A stretch of 64,000 nucleotides of DNA from Bombyx mori (GCF_030269925.1 NC_085125.1:1332501-1396500), one strand, 5' to 3'. Shown: positions 30,847 through 41,268, counted from the stretch's first letter. Notes: generated by a model not told the origin, from the sequence alone. Numbers and translations are program-made.

Positions 30847-32469
30847 TTATAACGTACGCGACACGGACTCGTAAACGTCCATGTGATCGAACGCGGCCGC
30901 GAGCCGCTGTTCGGGGGTTGTCGACCTACGGATAGCGTCAGCGAACGATCGCAGACGGTCGAAGTTCACCGCGGTGACGAAGTCGCGCACGAGCGCGAAG
31001 TCGTTGGCGGCAGAGGGTTGCGGGGGACGGAACGCGGGCGCGGGGCGAGGTGCGAGCAGGGGCTGAGGCGCGGGGCGTGTCGCGAGCGGGGGCGGGGGTG
31101 CGGTTTGTGTTCCCGCCTTCGTATACGGCAGCGGCTTTTTCCACGCTGAAACCGTGGGAACTGCAGCCGGCACGAAGGCAGGTTTCGGCACTGAGGGTGC
31201 CGAAGTCTTTGGGCCGACGGTTCGCGGAGCTGGGAGGGTTGAACGCTTGCGCGGAGCCCTAGGACATCCACGGTAGTTCGCGGGGTGCCCTTGCTTAAGG
31301 CATAGGACACAGCTTGGGGGTTCGGTCGCGGTTTCCCTAACACGCGAGCAATCTAGTGTGGCGTGGTCGCCGAGGCACTTTACGCAGCGGGGGCGCGCGT
31401 GGCAATTGCGAGCCGAGTGGCCGTAAAGCTGACATCTGTAGCACTGCCCGGGAGTGCCACGCTTGTGGGGGGCTTCGATTGAGATCCCGGATAGGCCGCA
31501 AATTGTCGTGAGACATGCGATCTTCTTTTTGGCCTCCGGGGTGGGTTCTAACGCCACGAGTATCATATTATAGGGCTGTTTGCCCCGCCCGCTGTGCATC
31601 CGGTGCACACTAACTATCGGGAGGGCCTGAGCGGTCAGATCCTCCTTTATGTAGTCGATGTCGAGTTCTTTAGGGACTCCGCGTATCACTACGCGGAGCT
31701 CGCGGTCCTCCTGAAGAGCATAGGTGTGGAAACCTATGTTCTCCTTTCGGAGGTATGCTGAGAGGGCCCTATGGTCGCCCGGCGTTGCGACCTTTATCTG
31801 AATCCCATGCGCGACGTTACGCGCATGGGTATAATTAATTTTATTTGCCTGAAGGGCCTGGGAAACGCGGTTCCACGCAGTTTTTTCCTGGAGAATCAGC
31901 GGGGGCGGGGCAGCTGCTTTAGGAGCGGGCGCGGGCTTGGGACGCGGCGGCGGGGTTACGCGGCGAGCGGAGTCCGACTCCGGTGTCACGACTACCTGCG
32001 GGCGGGAGGCGGTCGCGGATTTTGTCTGCTTCGTCGTGGAGCTCCGGGACTCCACGGCGCGAGTACGCTTTTTACCGCGCGTTACGGTTTGGAACCCATC
32101 CGAAGTTCCAGGCTGAGGGCTTGACGCGGATTCGAAATCCATCTCCGATTCGGTATCGGAGCCTGAACTCGAAACAATCGAGGTCGCGACGGACGATACG
32201 AGCGATGACGTAATCGACGCGGGCGCGGGGGTGGGGGTAGCGCTAGGCGCTTCGTGAGTCGCATCGTCGGAACGTGCGCTCGAACTTAACGCGGCGGGGG
32301 GCGCGCGGCGTGCCTCCGAGGCACGGTTGAAATACGCGGCGACGGACGCGGGGGGGGAGGGATTGCCACGAGAGGCCCTAAATGCTAAATATTCGGCCCT
32401 AATTGACGGGTACCTATCCCGGAGGAACCCGACAAGATCACTGTCACAAACACTTGCACTTTCTTCCAT
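30847..32469 (-). CDS. LINE ORF1: Gag-like nucleic-acid-binding protein (540 codons)
   Basis: I choose the ATG at 32469 (MEESASVCDSDLVGFL), preceded by GAAGAAAC. The frame is open for another 52 codons to an ATG at 32625, but that part overlaps the structured leader and is compositionally odd. The protein has a serine/proline/alanine-rich disordered region. It then has a PRE_C2HC-type domain (ELRVVIRGVPKELDIDYIKE ... PYNMILVALE) and three cysteine-histidine knuckles: CYRCQLYGHSARNC, CVKCLGDHATLDC and CVLCLKQGHPANYRGC. It would coat the LINE RNA and chaperone target-primed reverse transcription. It ends 18 nt before ORF2. Confidence 0.9.
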   Translation of the reverse strand: MEESASVCDSDLVGFLRDRYPSIRAEYLAFRASRGNPSPPASVAAYFNRASEARRAPPAALSSSARSDDATHEAPSATPTPAPASITSSLVSSVATSIVSSSGSDTESEMDFESASSPQPGTSDGFQTVTRGKKRTRAVESRSSTTKQTKSATASRPQVVVTPESDSARRVTPPPRPKPAPAPKAAAPPPLILQEKTAWNRVSQALQANKINYTHARNVAHGIQIKVATPGDHRALSAYLRKENIGFHTYALQEDRELRVVIRGVPKELDIDYIKEDLTAQALPIVSVHRMHSGRGKQPYNMILVALEPTPEAKKKIACLTTICGLSGISIEAPHKRGTPGQCYRCQLYGHSARNCHARPRCVKCLGDHATLDCSRVRETATEPPSCVLCLKQGHPANYRGCPRAPRKRSTLPAPRTVGPKTSAPSVPKPAFVPAAVPTVSAWKKPLPYTKAGTQTAPPPPLATRPAPQPLLAPRPAPAFRPPQPSAANDFALVRDFVTAVNFDRLRSFADAIRRSTTPEQRLAAAFDHMDVYESVSRTL

Positions 32470-32520
32470 GTTTCTTCTTGCTTCTTGCCCGGGGGGGGCG
32501 GCCCCGGGACTTTTGTTGAA

Positions 32521-32800
32521 CTCGCCGAAAGGCGAGGCCCCGGATAGGATAGGATTTGTAACCCCCCTGTGCTGCAGGACAGCAAGGAGCAGGGGGGGGG
32601 AATGCCTATGCCGTGAAAACGGCAATCGGCGGGGAAAAGGAAAGGAACCCGCTCGGGCTGTATAGTGCTACAGCAGGCAGAATCGCGAGCGGGGGTCTAG
32701 TCTTGAAAAAGACTGTTGTTTTTGGGAAGGGTTAGGAAATCGCTAGCCTGTGAGTGCCACAGGAAGCTGAACGTAGCGATTGGTTGCCTTGAAAAAGGCA
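32521..32800. repeat. Four structured ~88-nt units in the LINE leader
   Basis: On the plus strand there are four hairpins with a GAAA loop: 32521-32536 (stem CTCGCC), 32609-32624 (TGCCGT), 32699-32714 (AGTCTT) and 32785-32800 (TGCCTT). Loop starts are 88, 90 and 86 nt apart. After each of the first three comes an outer stem around an inner hairpin: 32562-32569 with 32590-32597, 32648-32654 with 32687-32693, and 32738-32745 with 32774-32781. The stem sequences differ between units but pair perfectly within each. Confidence 0.8.
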
Positions 32801-32857
32801 GTTGGTAAGGGTGGGTTCGCGGTTACAAAACTTTAGTGCACAAAAATGGACCTCGAT

Positions 32858-33008
32858 ACGCAGATCGCAAGCGACCAACGGATCGGCACGTCCGCACTAC
32901 CGAATTGTACGCACGATGTATTCACGGTCACTACACTGTCGAGCACAACTGTGAGTTCAGAGACGCGGCTCGCAAGCGGGCCACGGATCGGAAAGCACGT
33001 CCGCGCAC
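32858..33008. repeat. Two diverged direct repeats, 105 bp apart
   Basis: The blocks starting at 32858 and 32963 share CGCAAGCG, CGGATCGG and CACGTCCGC in the same order. They lie between the structured LINE leader and the truncated BEL/Pao reading frame. They may be promoter monomers at the LINE 5' end, or part of the other element. Confidence 0.55.
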
Positions 33009-33034
33009 GACCGAGTCGTGAGCGAGAATGATGG

Positions 33035-35740
33035 AATGCTGACGAGTACAGACATCAATATCCAGAAGCCGCGCGGGCAATAGAAAGAAACCACTACATG
33101 GACGACTACCTGCAGAGCTTCGAGACGGAAGAAGAGGCTATAACCATAGCCAGCGAAGTGGATGTCGTCCACCGTGGAGCGAAATTCGAGCTCAGAGGCT
33201 GGGCATCGAATAGGCGCGGCGTCTTGGCGAGCCTCGCAGGTGGTGCGACCCCAGGAGACATAGAGCTGGGGTCGAAGGAAGAAAAGACCCTGGGCCTGCG
33301 GTGGTTCTACGAGTCGGACGAGATGGGATTCCGGACACATCCACGAGACCCGAAGGATATAGAAGCACGGACCCCGACCAAACGAGAAGTGACTAGCGCG
33401 GTAATGTCAACCTTCGACCCTATGGGGCTGGCATCACCCGTGCTAATAGAAGGGAAAGCGCTCATTCAGAGCATTTGGCGGAGCGGGATCGACTGGGACG
33501 ACGTCATCCTGGAAAAGGACGAGGTGGCGTGGAAACGCTACATGGAGAACCTCAGCATGTTGCAAGGCCTCCGAATAGCAAGGTGCTTCTCGTGCTGCAG
33601 CACTGAGGGGGAGCTGCACACGTTCACCGACGCCAGCGAGAAGGCCTACGCGTGTGCAGTCTATTGGCGTCAGAAGACAGACGAGAGCACCTACCGCGTC
33701 ACGCTTCTAGCAGGGAAAGCCAGGGTGACCCCACTGAGACCAGTCTCCATCCCAAGGCTGGAGCTGCAAGCTGCGCTGCTGGGGACAAGGATGGCGCAGG
33801 CGATAGCGGACGAATTGGACATCGCAGTCGGTGTAAGGACGTACTGGACTGACTCCAGTACAGTCCTGACATGGATAAAGACCGACCCACGCACGTTCAA
33901 ACCTTTCGTCGCGCACCGACTCGCCGAGTTAGAAGAGTCAACGAAGCCCCAAGAATGGCGATGGGTGCCTGGCTCGCAAAACCCAGCAGACGACGCAACT
34001 AGAGAGGCGCCGGCGGATTTCGACCACACGCATCGGTGGTTTAATGGACCCGAGTTCCTGACGTGGGATGAATCGCGCTGGCCCAAGCCGCGAACATTCA
34101 AGCAAGAACCGTCTGGAGAAGAGAAAGAGGCCTACCTGGTCGCTACGGCGAGGACCGCTGAAGCTCAACCCACGCCCGATCCGCACAGATTCTCGAGCTG
34201 GGTCAGGTTATTGAGAGCAACAGCCAGGGTCCTCCAATTTATCGAGCTGTGTCGACCCCGGAAGGAGAGCGCCTGCGTGTCCAGACAATCGAAGCAGCAA
34301 GATCCCACGTGGAGGACGACACGAACGAAGCAACCCCGATCCACATGGAAGTTAAGGACCCCGGAAGCACCTACAGAAGCATGGCTGCCGCTTGATCCGC
34401 CCCACTTGAAGAAGGCGGAGAAGATCCTACTGAGAAGCAGCCAAGGAGAGAGCTTCGGTGAAAAAGATCCCGAACGTCACCCCAAGTTGCGACGGCTCGA
34501 CGTCGTGATGGAAGATGGCCTGTTGCGCCTGCGCGGACGTATCGACGCAGCGCAATACATAGATGCAGGCTGCAAGCGACCGATCGTGCTGGACGGGAAG
34601 CACGTGATAGCGAGATTATTGATCAAACACTATCACGAGGCGTTCCAGCACGGTAACCACGCAACGGTGATGAACGAGGTGCGGCAGCGCTACTGGATCC
34701 TAGGTCTAAGATCGATCATTCGAGCGACGGCCGTCCGATGCCAGTGGTGCAAGGTCTATCGGAGTACACCACGACTACCGCCCACCGGAGACCTGCCGAT
34801 AGAGCGGCTACGACATGGAGAGCCGCCGTTCACCTGTGCTGCCGTCGATTACTTCGGGCCGATGACGGTGACTGTAGGACGACGTCACGAGAAGAGGTGG
34901 GGCGTGCTGTTCACATGCCTCACCACGAGAGCAGTCCACATGGAGCTAGCAGCGTCACTGACGGCAGACTCAATGCTGTTAGCGCTGCGCAGGATGGCCG
35001 CCCGGCGAGGAACGCCCAAAGTCATTTACAGCGACAATGGGACTAACTTCGTCGGCGCCAACAAGGAGCTTAAGCAGGCAATCGAGAATGCAAGGGAAGC
35101 AGACGTCGTGTCACGGGCCGCTCAGATGAACATAAAATGGAAGTTCATCCCGCCAGGAGCGCCGAACATGGGAGGCGCGTGGGAACGTTTGGTGCGGTCC
35201 GTGAAGACCGCGCTGGCGGTCACACTGAAGGAAAGACACCCGAGGGAAGAAGTTCTGCACACTCTTCTGTTGGAGGCGGAGCACGTCGTCAACTCGCGAC
35301 CGCTCGTCGCCAGGGAAGAGAGTTGGGAGTCAGAAGCACTCACGCCGAATCACTTCCTCATAGGGAGGTCCTGCGGAGCTCCAAGCATCGGCGACTACAG
35401 AGACGAAGACCTGACCGGCAAAAGGACATGGAGAGTGGCGCAGCGTATGGCGGATCACTTCTGGAGTAGGTGGGTCAAGGAATACCTGCCCACGCTGCTG
35501 CCCAGGAAGATCGACGGGAGAGCAGCTGGCGAGGACTTGCAGTGTGGGGATACCGTCCTCATAGTGGACTCCACGCTGCCACGCAACACATGGCCGCGCG
35601 GGCAAGTTGTCCACACCTACCCAGGCCCCGACAACCGTGTACGAACCGTCGACGTCAGAACGAGCGGCGGTCTGCTTAAGAGACCTGCCTCCAAGATGAT
35701 CCTGCTGGTGCCTGCAACGAGCGACGAGCCCCGCCCATAG
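33035..35740 (+). pseudogene. BEL/Pao Pol, C-terminal part (RT end, RNase H, integrase)
   Basis: Coding similarity begins near 33035 (YRHQYPEAARAIERNHYMDD, the RT catalytic motif) after an in-frame TGA at 33029-33031. The first ATG, at 33098, is just the methionine of YMDD. It continues without interruption through the RT C-terminal region (LGLRWFYESDEMGF), RNase H (FTDASEKAYA, LELQAALLG, TDSSTVLTWI, GSQNPADDATRE), integrase zinc region (HYHEAFQHGNHAT ... CQWCKVY), integrase core (VDYFGPMTV, SDNGTNFVGA, GGAWERLV, the D, D, E triad) and the C-terminal domain (NTWPRGQVVHTYPGPDNRVR). RNase H and integrase look intact, but no full Pol can be made without the upstream part. Confidence 0.9.
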
Positions 35741-35772
35741 AGTCGCCACTACAAGGAGTCGGTGCTACGCAC

Positions 35773-35783
35773 GAGGGGGAGGA
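35773..35783 (+). promoter_or_regulatory. Polypurine tract
   Basis: GAGGGGGAGGA directly precedes the LTR start, the expected position for priming plus-strand DNA. Confidence 0.8.
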
Positions 35784-36831
35784 TGTTGGCGACAGCGGCG
35801 TCGCCTCATAATTATAGAATAAGTTGAATAGAATTTATGATAGATTTATATAGATACGTACATAGACATAGAGTTATAACAAATAGATAAATAACAAATA
35901 GATAAATTATATAGAGTGCATATAGATAGATAAGGATATAGATAACGTGCACATAGATTTTACTAAGAATAGAACGTAAGTTGCTTTGAAATAAATAGTA
36001 TACACTTTTGCTTTATTATTCCCGATAGTTTTAAGATTAGCATATTAACTTAAATGAACACGCGCCCGGCCCGCGTCCCGAAACGATGTAACAAACAGCA
36101 TTTATCTGTGTTCAGGACCGGGTATTTTGTTTATACGGGCGCGTCATATAGATTAAGCATAGAATAAGTTATATGTATCGATAGGGATTACAACATAGAA
36201 TAGTTAAGTATAAGGCATTAGTATATACATTTATTAAATAAATAGATATAACGAATAAACCGAGCCGATCATAGTGAAAATGATCTCGACGAGAGACGTA
36301 TTTTACACGAGATCTCTGTAGGGTAACATTCCGAGGTAGTTAAGCGACCCCGCGACGTTGTCAGGTACCTGCCGACTTGCCGACCGACTACCTGCCGATC
36401 TACCGACCGACCCTCGACCGACTACCTGCCAACCGCCGGCCGCCGACCCTCCGAACGAAGATCACTAAAAAACGCACGAGTAAAGACATCTGCGCCTCGA
36501 AGATATTTATTGAAGAATTGAAGAATTGAGGACTATTGAACAGATCGTCGGTTATTGAACATAGAAGAAATTCGGTTGTATTGACAGATCGGTCGGCTCG
36601 GTTTTACGTTCAGTAGCAAAGTTTTGAGTTTTAATTTCGAGTGAGCTTGTACGATATCGTACACCTCAGGACCCTACATTGACTGCTTCAGATCGACACG
36701 AATAATCGCCACGAGACGGGCATCCGGCGTCTTATAGGATTTCAAGAAATCTTATAAGATTAATAAACCCGTCCAACCCGGGTTGACGTCACTCGCCTTA
36801 TCGACACGGGTGACGTGCTGCGTACCCAACA
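35784..36831 (+). repeat. 3' LTR of the second BEL/Pao element (1048 bp)
   Basis: It starts TGTTGGCGAC and ends GTACCCAACA, with TGTTGG/CCAACA inverted ends. It contains a TAGATA-rich stretch (about 35820-35960), several AATAAA signals, and a degenerate CCGAC/CTGCC repeat (about 36367-36455). No 5' partner is in the window. The first five bases after it are ATATC. Confidence 0.85.
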
Positions 36832-37223
36832 ATATCTATATATTAATACGTGAAGCAAAAACTTTGTATCCCTTTTTACGAAAATTGCGCGGACAAGGGA
36901 GTATGAAATTTTCCACACTTATAGAGAATATAGAGAAGAAGTGCATAATGCTAATATTTTTTTTAAATAATGCATAAAAGATACATTAAATCAGTAAAGA
37001 AAACATTACACACACTACATACGCACACACGCATGCATACTATTTATTGTCAAACTTTTGTTCTTGACGTGTGTTGTTAAATTGAGAATAGATTAAATAT
37101 TTTTTGTCTTTCTTAATATTTTTTATAGTGCAGTCTTGGCGAAATTTGTATAAAATACAATAGTGTACAAACTTACAATTCCAATTAATTATAGTCGAAT
37201 TTCGACTACTGCGGGACCTCTAG
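36832..37223 (+). mobile_element. Helitron-like non-autonomous repeat, copy 1
   Basis: It is homologous to 50679-51076. Both share TATTAATACGTGAAGCAAAA, TTTTTACGAAAATTGCGCGG and TTCCACACTTATAG near the start. Both end CTAG|T. About 12 nt before the end copy 1 has the perfect palindrome AGTCGAATTTCGACT-type hairpin, as Helitrons do. No coding capacity was seen. Confidence 0.55.
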
Positions 37224-37599
37224 TTTTGATTGAATAGCTCTGACAAAAATACACATACGATGCAAAATGAAGTTTTCAATCAATCCTCACTTGTCGGCGT
37301 CACTGCTCGTATTTACTCGCAAAATTCCTGGTCTAGGTTCCATGTTTGCAGGAATGATATTGGAGTCCATATCAATGTATCCGTTCGCAGAATTGTCACA
37401 GATATTCCGATCTGAGTTATTTGATCCATGAATTTCATGCTGTGCTGAAAGCATCAAAATTCTACCTAGTTAAATCCACTTTGCAAATGAACATTTCTCA
37501 GTATTTTACCATATTTATAATGTATCGAAAAATCCCGAAACCCGGTATTTATTGATACATGAAATCCTACCTACGGTCTGGTATATTTTTTGCATACTT

Positions 37600-38058
37600 C
37601 TAAGACATCCATTAATTTATATGTACATATATTGTGAAGAACATACATCAACTTTTCTCGACATTCTTTAATAAAAAATTTTATTGCTTAGATAGGTGGA
37701 CGAGCTCACAGTCCACCTGGTGTTAAGTGGCTACTGGAGCCCATAGACATCCACAACGTAAAAGCGCCACCCACCCAATACATACATAACAAGGTATAAG
37801 TTCTAAGGTCTCGAGTATAGTTATAACGGCTACCCCACCCTTCAAACCGAAACGCATTACTGCTTCACGGCAGAAATAGGCAGGGTAGTGGTACCCACCC
37901 GCGCGGACTCACAAGAGGTCCTATCACTAGTAATTACGCAAATTATAATTTTGCGGGTTTCACTTTTATTACACGACATTTGCTATCTAAGACATCCATG
38001 AATTTATATGTACATATATTGTCAAGAATATACATCGACTTTTCTCGACATTCTTTAA
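37600..38058. repeat. 72-bp direct duplication flanking a SINE
   Basis: 37600-37671 and 37987-38058 match at 68 of 72 positions (CTAAGACATCCA ... GACATTCTTTA). The SINE-A copy at 37674-37976 lies exactly between them. Confidence 0.9.
37674..37976 (-). mobile_element. SINE-A between duplicated flanks
   Basis: The copy runs from the tail to the ATTACACGA block and lacks the tRNA head. It contains a small extra segment (ATACATACATAACAAGGTAT, near 37780-37800) not seen in other copies. Confidence 0.85.
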
Positions 38059-38289
38059 ATATGGAAAGGCAGATTTAATTAGGTGAGTATGGGTATGGGT
38101 AAGGATGCACGTATATGTTAGTTCTTCTGAATTAGCACCTACTTATTTATTTAACTCTATAGACAAAATACAGTGGCGGACGGAGCGCCTAAGATATTTT
38201 CAATCAGTCAACCAAGGAGAGTGTAGAGAATGCTCTGGCAAGTACATTGCTTAATTGATTTAAATATTGTATACATATAAAAAACAGAC

Positions 38290-38477
38290 AGACATATTTG
38301 ATATACGCTAAAACTCGAGAACGGCTGGACCGATTTGGCAAATTTTAGTCTTGAATTATTTGTGGAAGTCCAGAGAAGGTTTAAAAGGTAGATAAATATG
38401 AAAATACTCGGAATTTATTAAAGTTTAGGTCTTTTATTTATCGATTGAGGCACTACGAAGTCTGCTGGGTCAGCTAG
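38290..38477 (+). mobile_element. Helitron-like 3' end
   Basis: It is the opposite-strand match of 20738-21015. It carries ACTCGAGAACGGCTGGACCG and ends GTCTGCTGGGTCAGCTAG followed by T. Confidence 0.5.
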
Positions 38478-38880
38478 TTGTAAAATAAAATACAATTTAA
38501 GCATTCTATACTAATTATATATACCATATATTCATAACTACCAATACACAAAACCTTTTTAGTGAGAAATATGAAGCCAAAAGCGTTATTACAAAAGTTT
38601 TATTAATATGTTTAGAGGAAATTTATATTTGTAGGATTATGTTTGAGATTTTTATTGCTTTTACGACTGAAGGAGCTCACGGTTACCGAAGCTTATGGAT
38701 ATCAAATAAAATTCTGCACTTATACACTAGAAAATCTCAAACAGCTCGTCACGTATCGACCGAGCTTTGCTTACTGGAGTATAAAGTTCGAAGGGGACGG
38801 GAATCGTAGGTAAATTTATCTCTTAGAAATATTCAGTTATTGATCAGCCATACTTCGAATGGATGGTTTACTTAGCCATC

Positions 38881-39134
38881 TCTTTTTTTTTATAGCTTAG
38901 ATGGGTGGACGAGCTCACAGCCCACCTGGTGTTAAGTGGTTACTGGAGCCCATACACATCGACATTTACGACGTAAATGCGCCCTCCACCTTGAGATGTA
39001 AGTTCTAAGGTCTCAAGTATAGTTACAGCGACTGCCCCACCCTTCAAACCTAAACGTATTACTGCTTCACGGCAGAAATAGGTAGGGTGTTGGTACCTAC
39101 CCGCGCGGACTCACAAGAGGTCCTACTACCAGTG
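38881..39134 (-). mobile_element. SINE-A, 5'-truncated
   Basis: A well preserved body is present with a short tandem-like insertion near CACATCGACATTTACGACG. Confidence 0.85.
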
Positions 39135-40665
39135 TAAAATCTAGCTTTATTGTATCTTATTTAGTATGTAATGAATTAGATTGTTAATCTTTGGTGTTCT
39201 TGTGTGAGCTATTCCTTATCACAAGTCTTGTGGCAGCTTCCAACATCACAAAATCAACTACCAAACTATATGTCTTTACAAATAACTCCCACAATAAAAG
39301 ACTAATATCCGGTGTTAAAAAGAAAAAGAATAGATCATTTAATTTAGACCTTATTTCTATGGCCCCCCGGTGACCACTTAAAAAAAGATCTAAGTCCCTT
39401 TCATCCGAAAGAAGCGGCTACTTAAACCCAAATGAACATTGAAATAACCGGCAATTTATTTTATAATCATGAACCACTTCCGAAGCAGGAACGCTCTCGG
39501 ATTCTAATCCGCTTTTACAAATGGAAAAACATCGATAGGATGAAATTTAATTCAGTTTCTAGACGCAATAAGAGTGCACCGCATAATTTGATGCTCCTGC
39601 TAAGAATTCTTGGGAGTTAGATAACGATTGGTACGTGGGTAGATATGTACAATAGAGAAACGATATTTGCCTGCTGCCGTTTTGTATTCGCAATTGGTTT
39701 TATCAGCTAAAATATTCAATGGCTTAGTCTTAGCTATTTCTGTGCGATGTTCTCTCACAGTTGTATTGTAGCCGTTAGATTGAAGTTAGCGCACAATCTG
39801 GCCATGGGTGGTATTAATTTATTTTTAGGCAACACTGGGTCCATTGCCTTCGTAAATTTGTTTCCTTCGCTTTAAGTTGTAACAGGTACACATAGAAACG
39901 ACAATGTATCATCTCGCGCCGATAAATGAGGTTGTAGTACCCAATTATTTTGTAGAACGGCTGTACCATTCTTTCAACTGGAACATGTGAGTGATCTTTG
40001 ACAAAAATAGGTGAATTAGTGGGACCTACCTATGCACGTGAGCTGCGTAATAGTTCGTACCACATATAATCACGCAATCTTAATTGGTTTCGTTAGTTGT
40101 ATTTTAAATATATTTGGTCATATGAGATGATTTGAAGATCCAAATATGGTACTTTTACTTTCATATCCATTTCCTGGAAGTCAATGAACTATACCTCTAA
40201 ACAAAATTTATGATGAGCACAGGTAGGTTGGCAAACCTTCCTACATCTGGAATTTTGTAAGATTAGTTAAGAGCTGATAATCTTTTGAAACTGTTGAAAC
40301 TTGATAATCTTTAAAACTGGTCCAAAAAAAACATTGAATCGAAGGAAAAAAGGTAAAATGATAATTATTTAAAACTATATAAATATCTTGAAATATTCCC
40401 ATCCAATTCTAGACAATACAGCGCTCAATATGAGAGAATACAAACTATTTGAACTGCAATTGACATCTGAAGGAGTCCGCAAACCCTATAGGTATTTATA
40501 TCAGCTATGTGCTTCTGGTAGTATCTAGACTTAATTCTCCTACTTGAATTCTTATGTCAGAGGTTTCATTTAAATCTTAGTATAATAGCCATGACTGATC
40601 TAATACAGTCATAAGCTAAAGTTGGTAGACAATCGAGTAGAGTCGGATTTATTAGAACAGACCCG
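39135..40665. other. Spacer; no supported gene
   Basis: Two adjacent ORFs of about 60 codons (39191-39373 without ATG, 39432-39620) show no domain. No repeat was recognised. Confidence 0.35.
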
Positions 40666-41060
40666 AGTATTAGGTATTTTACAAGATTAGGCTGCACCTA
40701 ATCCCATTTTGTCAGTGTGTATGATTCACCTGTTCCACCTAATCTTCGTATTCTTAAAACATAAAATCAAATGTTCAGCATACCCTCCCACCTGTCCTTG
40801 CGCTATCTCACTCACTTACACGTTGCAACGTATCGCACAATCCCTAAATGCCTAATCCTAATCATTCAAATAATGATACAACGATCACATTAATCAAATC
40901 CTAATAACAGACTCAGAACTTGAGATTAGGAATAGGCAGATTGAGATTGCTTGCTAAGTAAAGTATTGGTTGTGAATGAGATTAGGAAGATTATGTGGAT
41001 TAGGTATTTGGATCAAGTATTTCTTAAGATTAGTAACAGGTGGACTTAGTATCTGATTTA
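40666..41060. repeat. Cluster of GATTAGG motifs in both orientations
   Basis: About ten ATTAGG/CCTAAT units occur irregularly, mostly preceded by G on the strand read. Plus-type copies lie near 40670, 40686, 40925, 40980 and 41000. Minus-type copies lie near 40698, 40738, 40852-40861 and 40899. The pattern resembles subterminal transposase-binding repeats of a hAT-like non-autonomous element. The ends were not resolved. Confidence 0.4.
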
Positions 41061-41136
41061 CCTAGTATGACCCATCTCTAGTAGACGAACGCGTGGCTTA
41101 ACCGTTTATCAAAACCAACAAAAGTGCCTTTTGTAT

Positions 41137-41268
41137 TTCTTATTGCCCTTGTAGTGGTTACCGTCGCTAATTGACGTCACCAATGGCAGTGGCACAACAA
41201 AGCCACTGCCTACCACTGAGTACTTTCCGCAAACCTTATCTTATGAAAATGACATGATGATTAACGTA
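41137..41268 (-). repeat. LINE-B 3' end, decayed
   Basis: TTATTGCCCTTGTAG...TGGTTACCGTCGC, AGCCACTGCCTACCACT and the degenerate FFKxGL-type block follow LINE-B read on the minus strand. Confidence 0.65.

Larger units (their letters stand above)
27727..33030 (-). mobile_element. Jockey-type LINE, apparently full length
   Basis: On the minus strand the order is a structured leader, ORF1, 18 nt, ORF2, a 3' UTR of about 195 nt, and poly(A) (the T run at 27729-27750). Both ORFs are open. The 5' limit is uncertain: the leader may end near 32830 or extend to about 33030, where truncated BEL/Pao sequence begins. I could not find a convincing target duplication. 5'-truncated relatives lie at 7437-7816 and 41618-42024. 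Confidence 0.85.
33035..36831 (+). mobile_element. Second BEL/Pao element, 3' half only
   Basis: It is GC-rich and only distantly similar to the element at 13 kb. The 5' LTR, gag, protease and most of the reverse transcriptase are missing. Sequence starts just upstream of the RT catalytic motif and continues to a complete 3' LTR. The left edge meets the 5' end of the minus-strand LINE. Confidence 0.9.

Noticed and set aside
30883..32665. Plus-strand ORFs of 60-117 codons opposite LINE ORF1
   Set aside because: They are shadows of a GC-rich minus-strand coding region.
32521..32800. Hammerhead or HDV-like ribozyme in the LINE leader
   Set aside because: I found GAAA loops but no CUGAUGA core next to them, and no HDV-type nested pseudoknot. 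The units are hairpins separated by linkers.
39191..39373. ORF with a signal-peptide-like start
   Set aside because: It has no ATG and an in-frame stop just upstream. There is no further support for a secreted protein.
40666..41060. Interstitial telomeric repeat (TTAGG)n
   Set aside because: Motifs are spaced irregularly, in both orientations, and mostly have the form GATTAGG. There is no tandem array.
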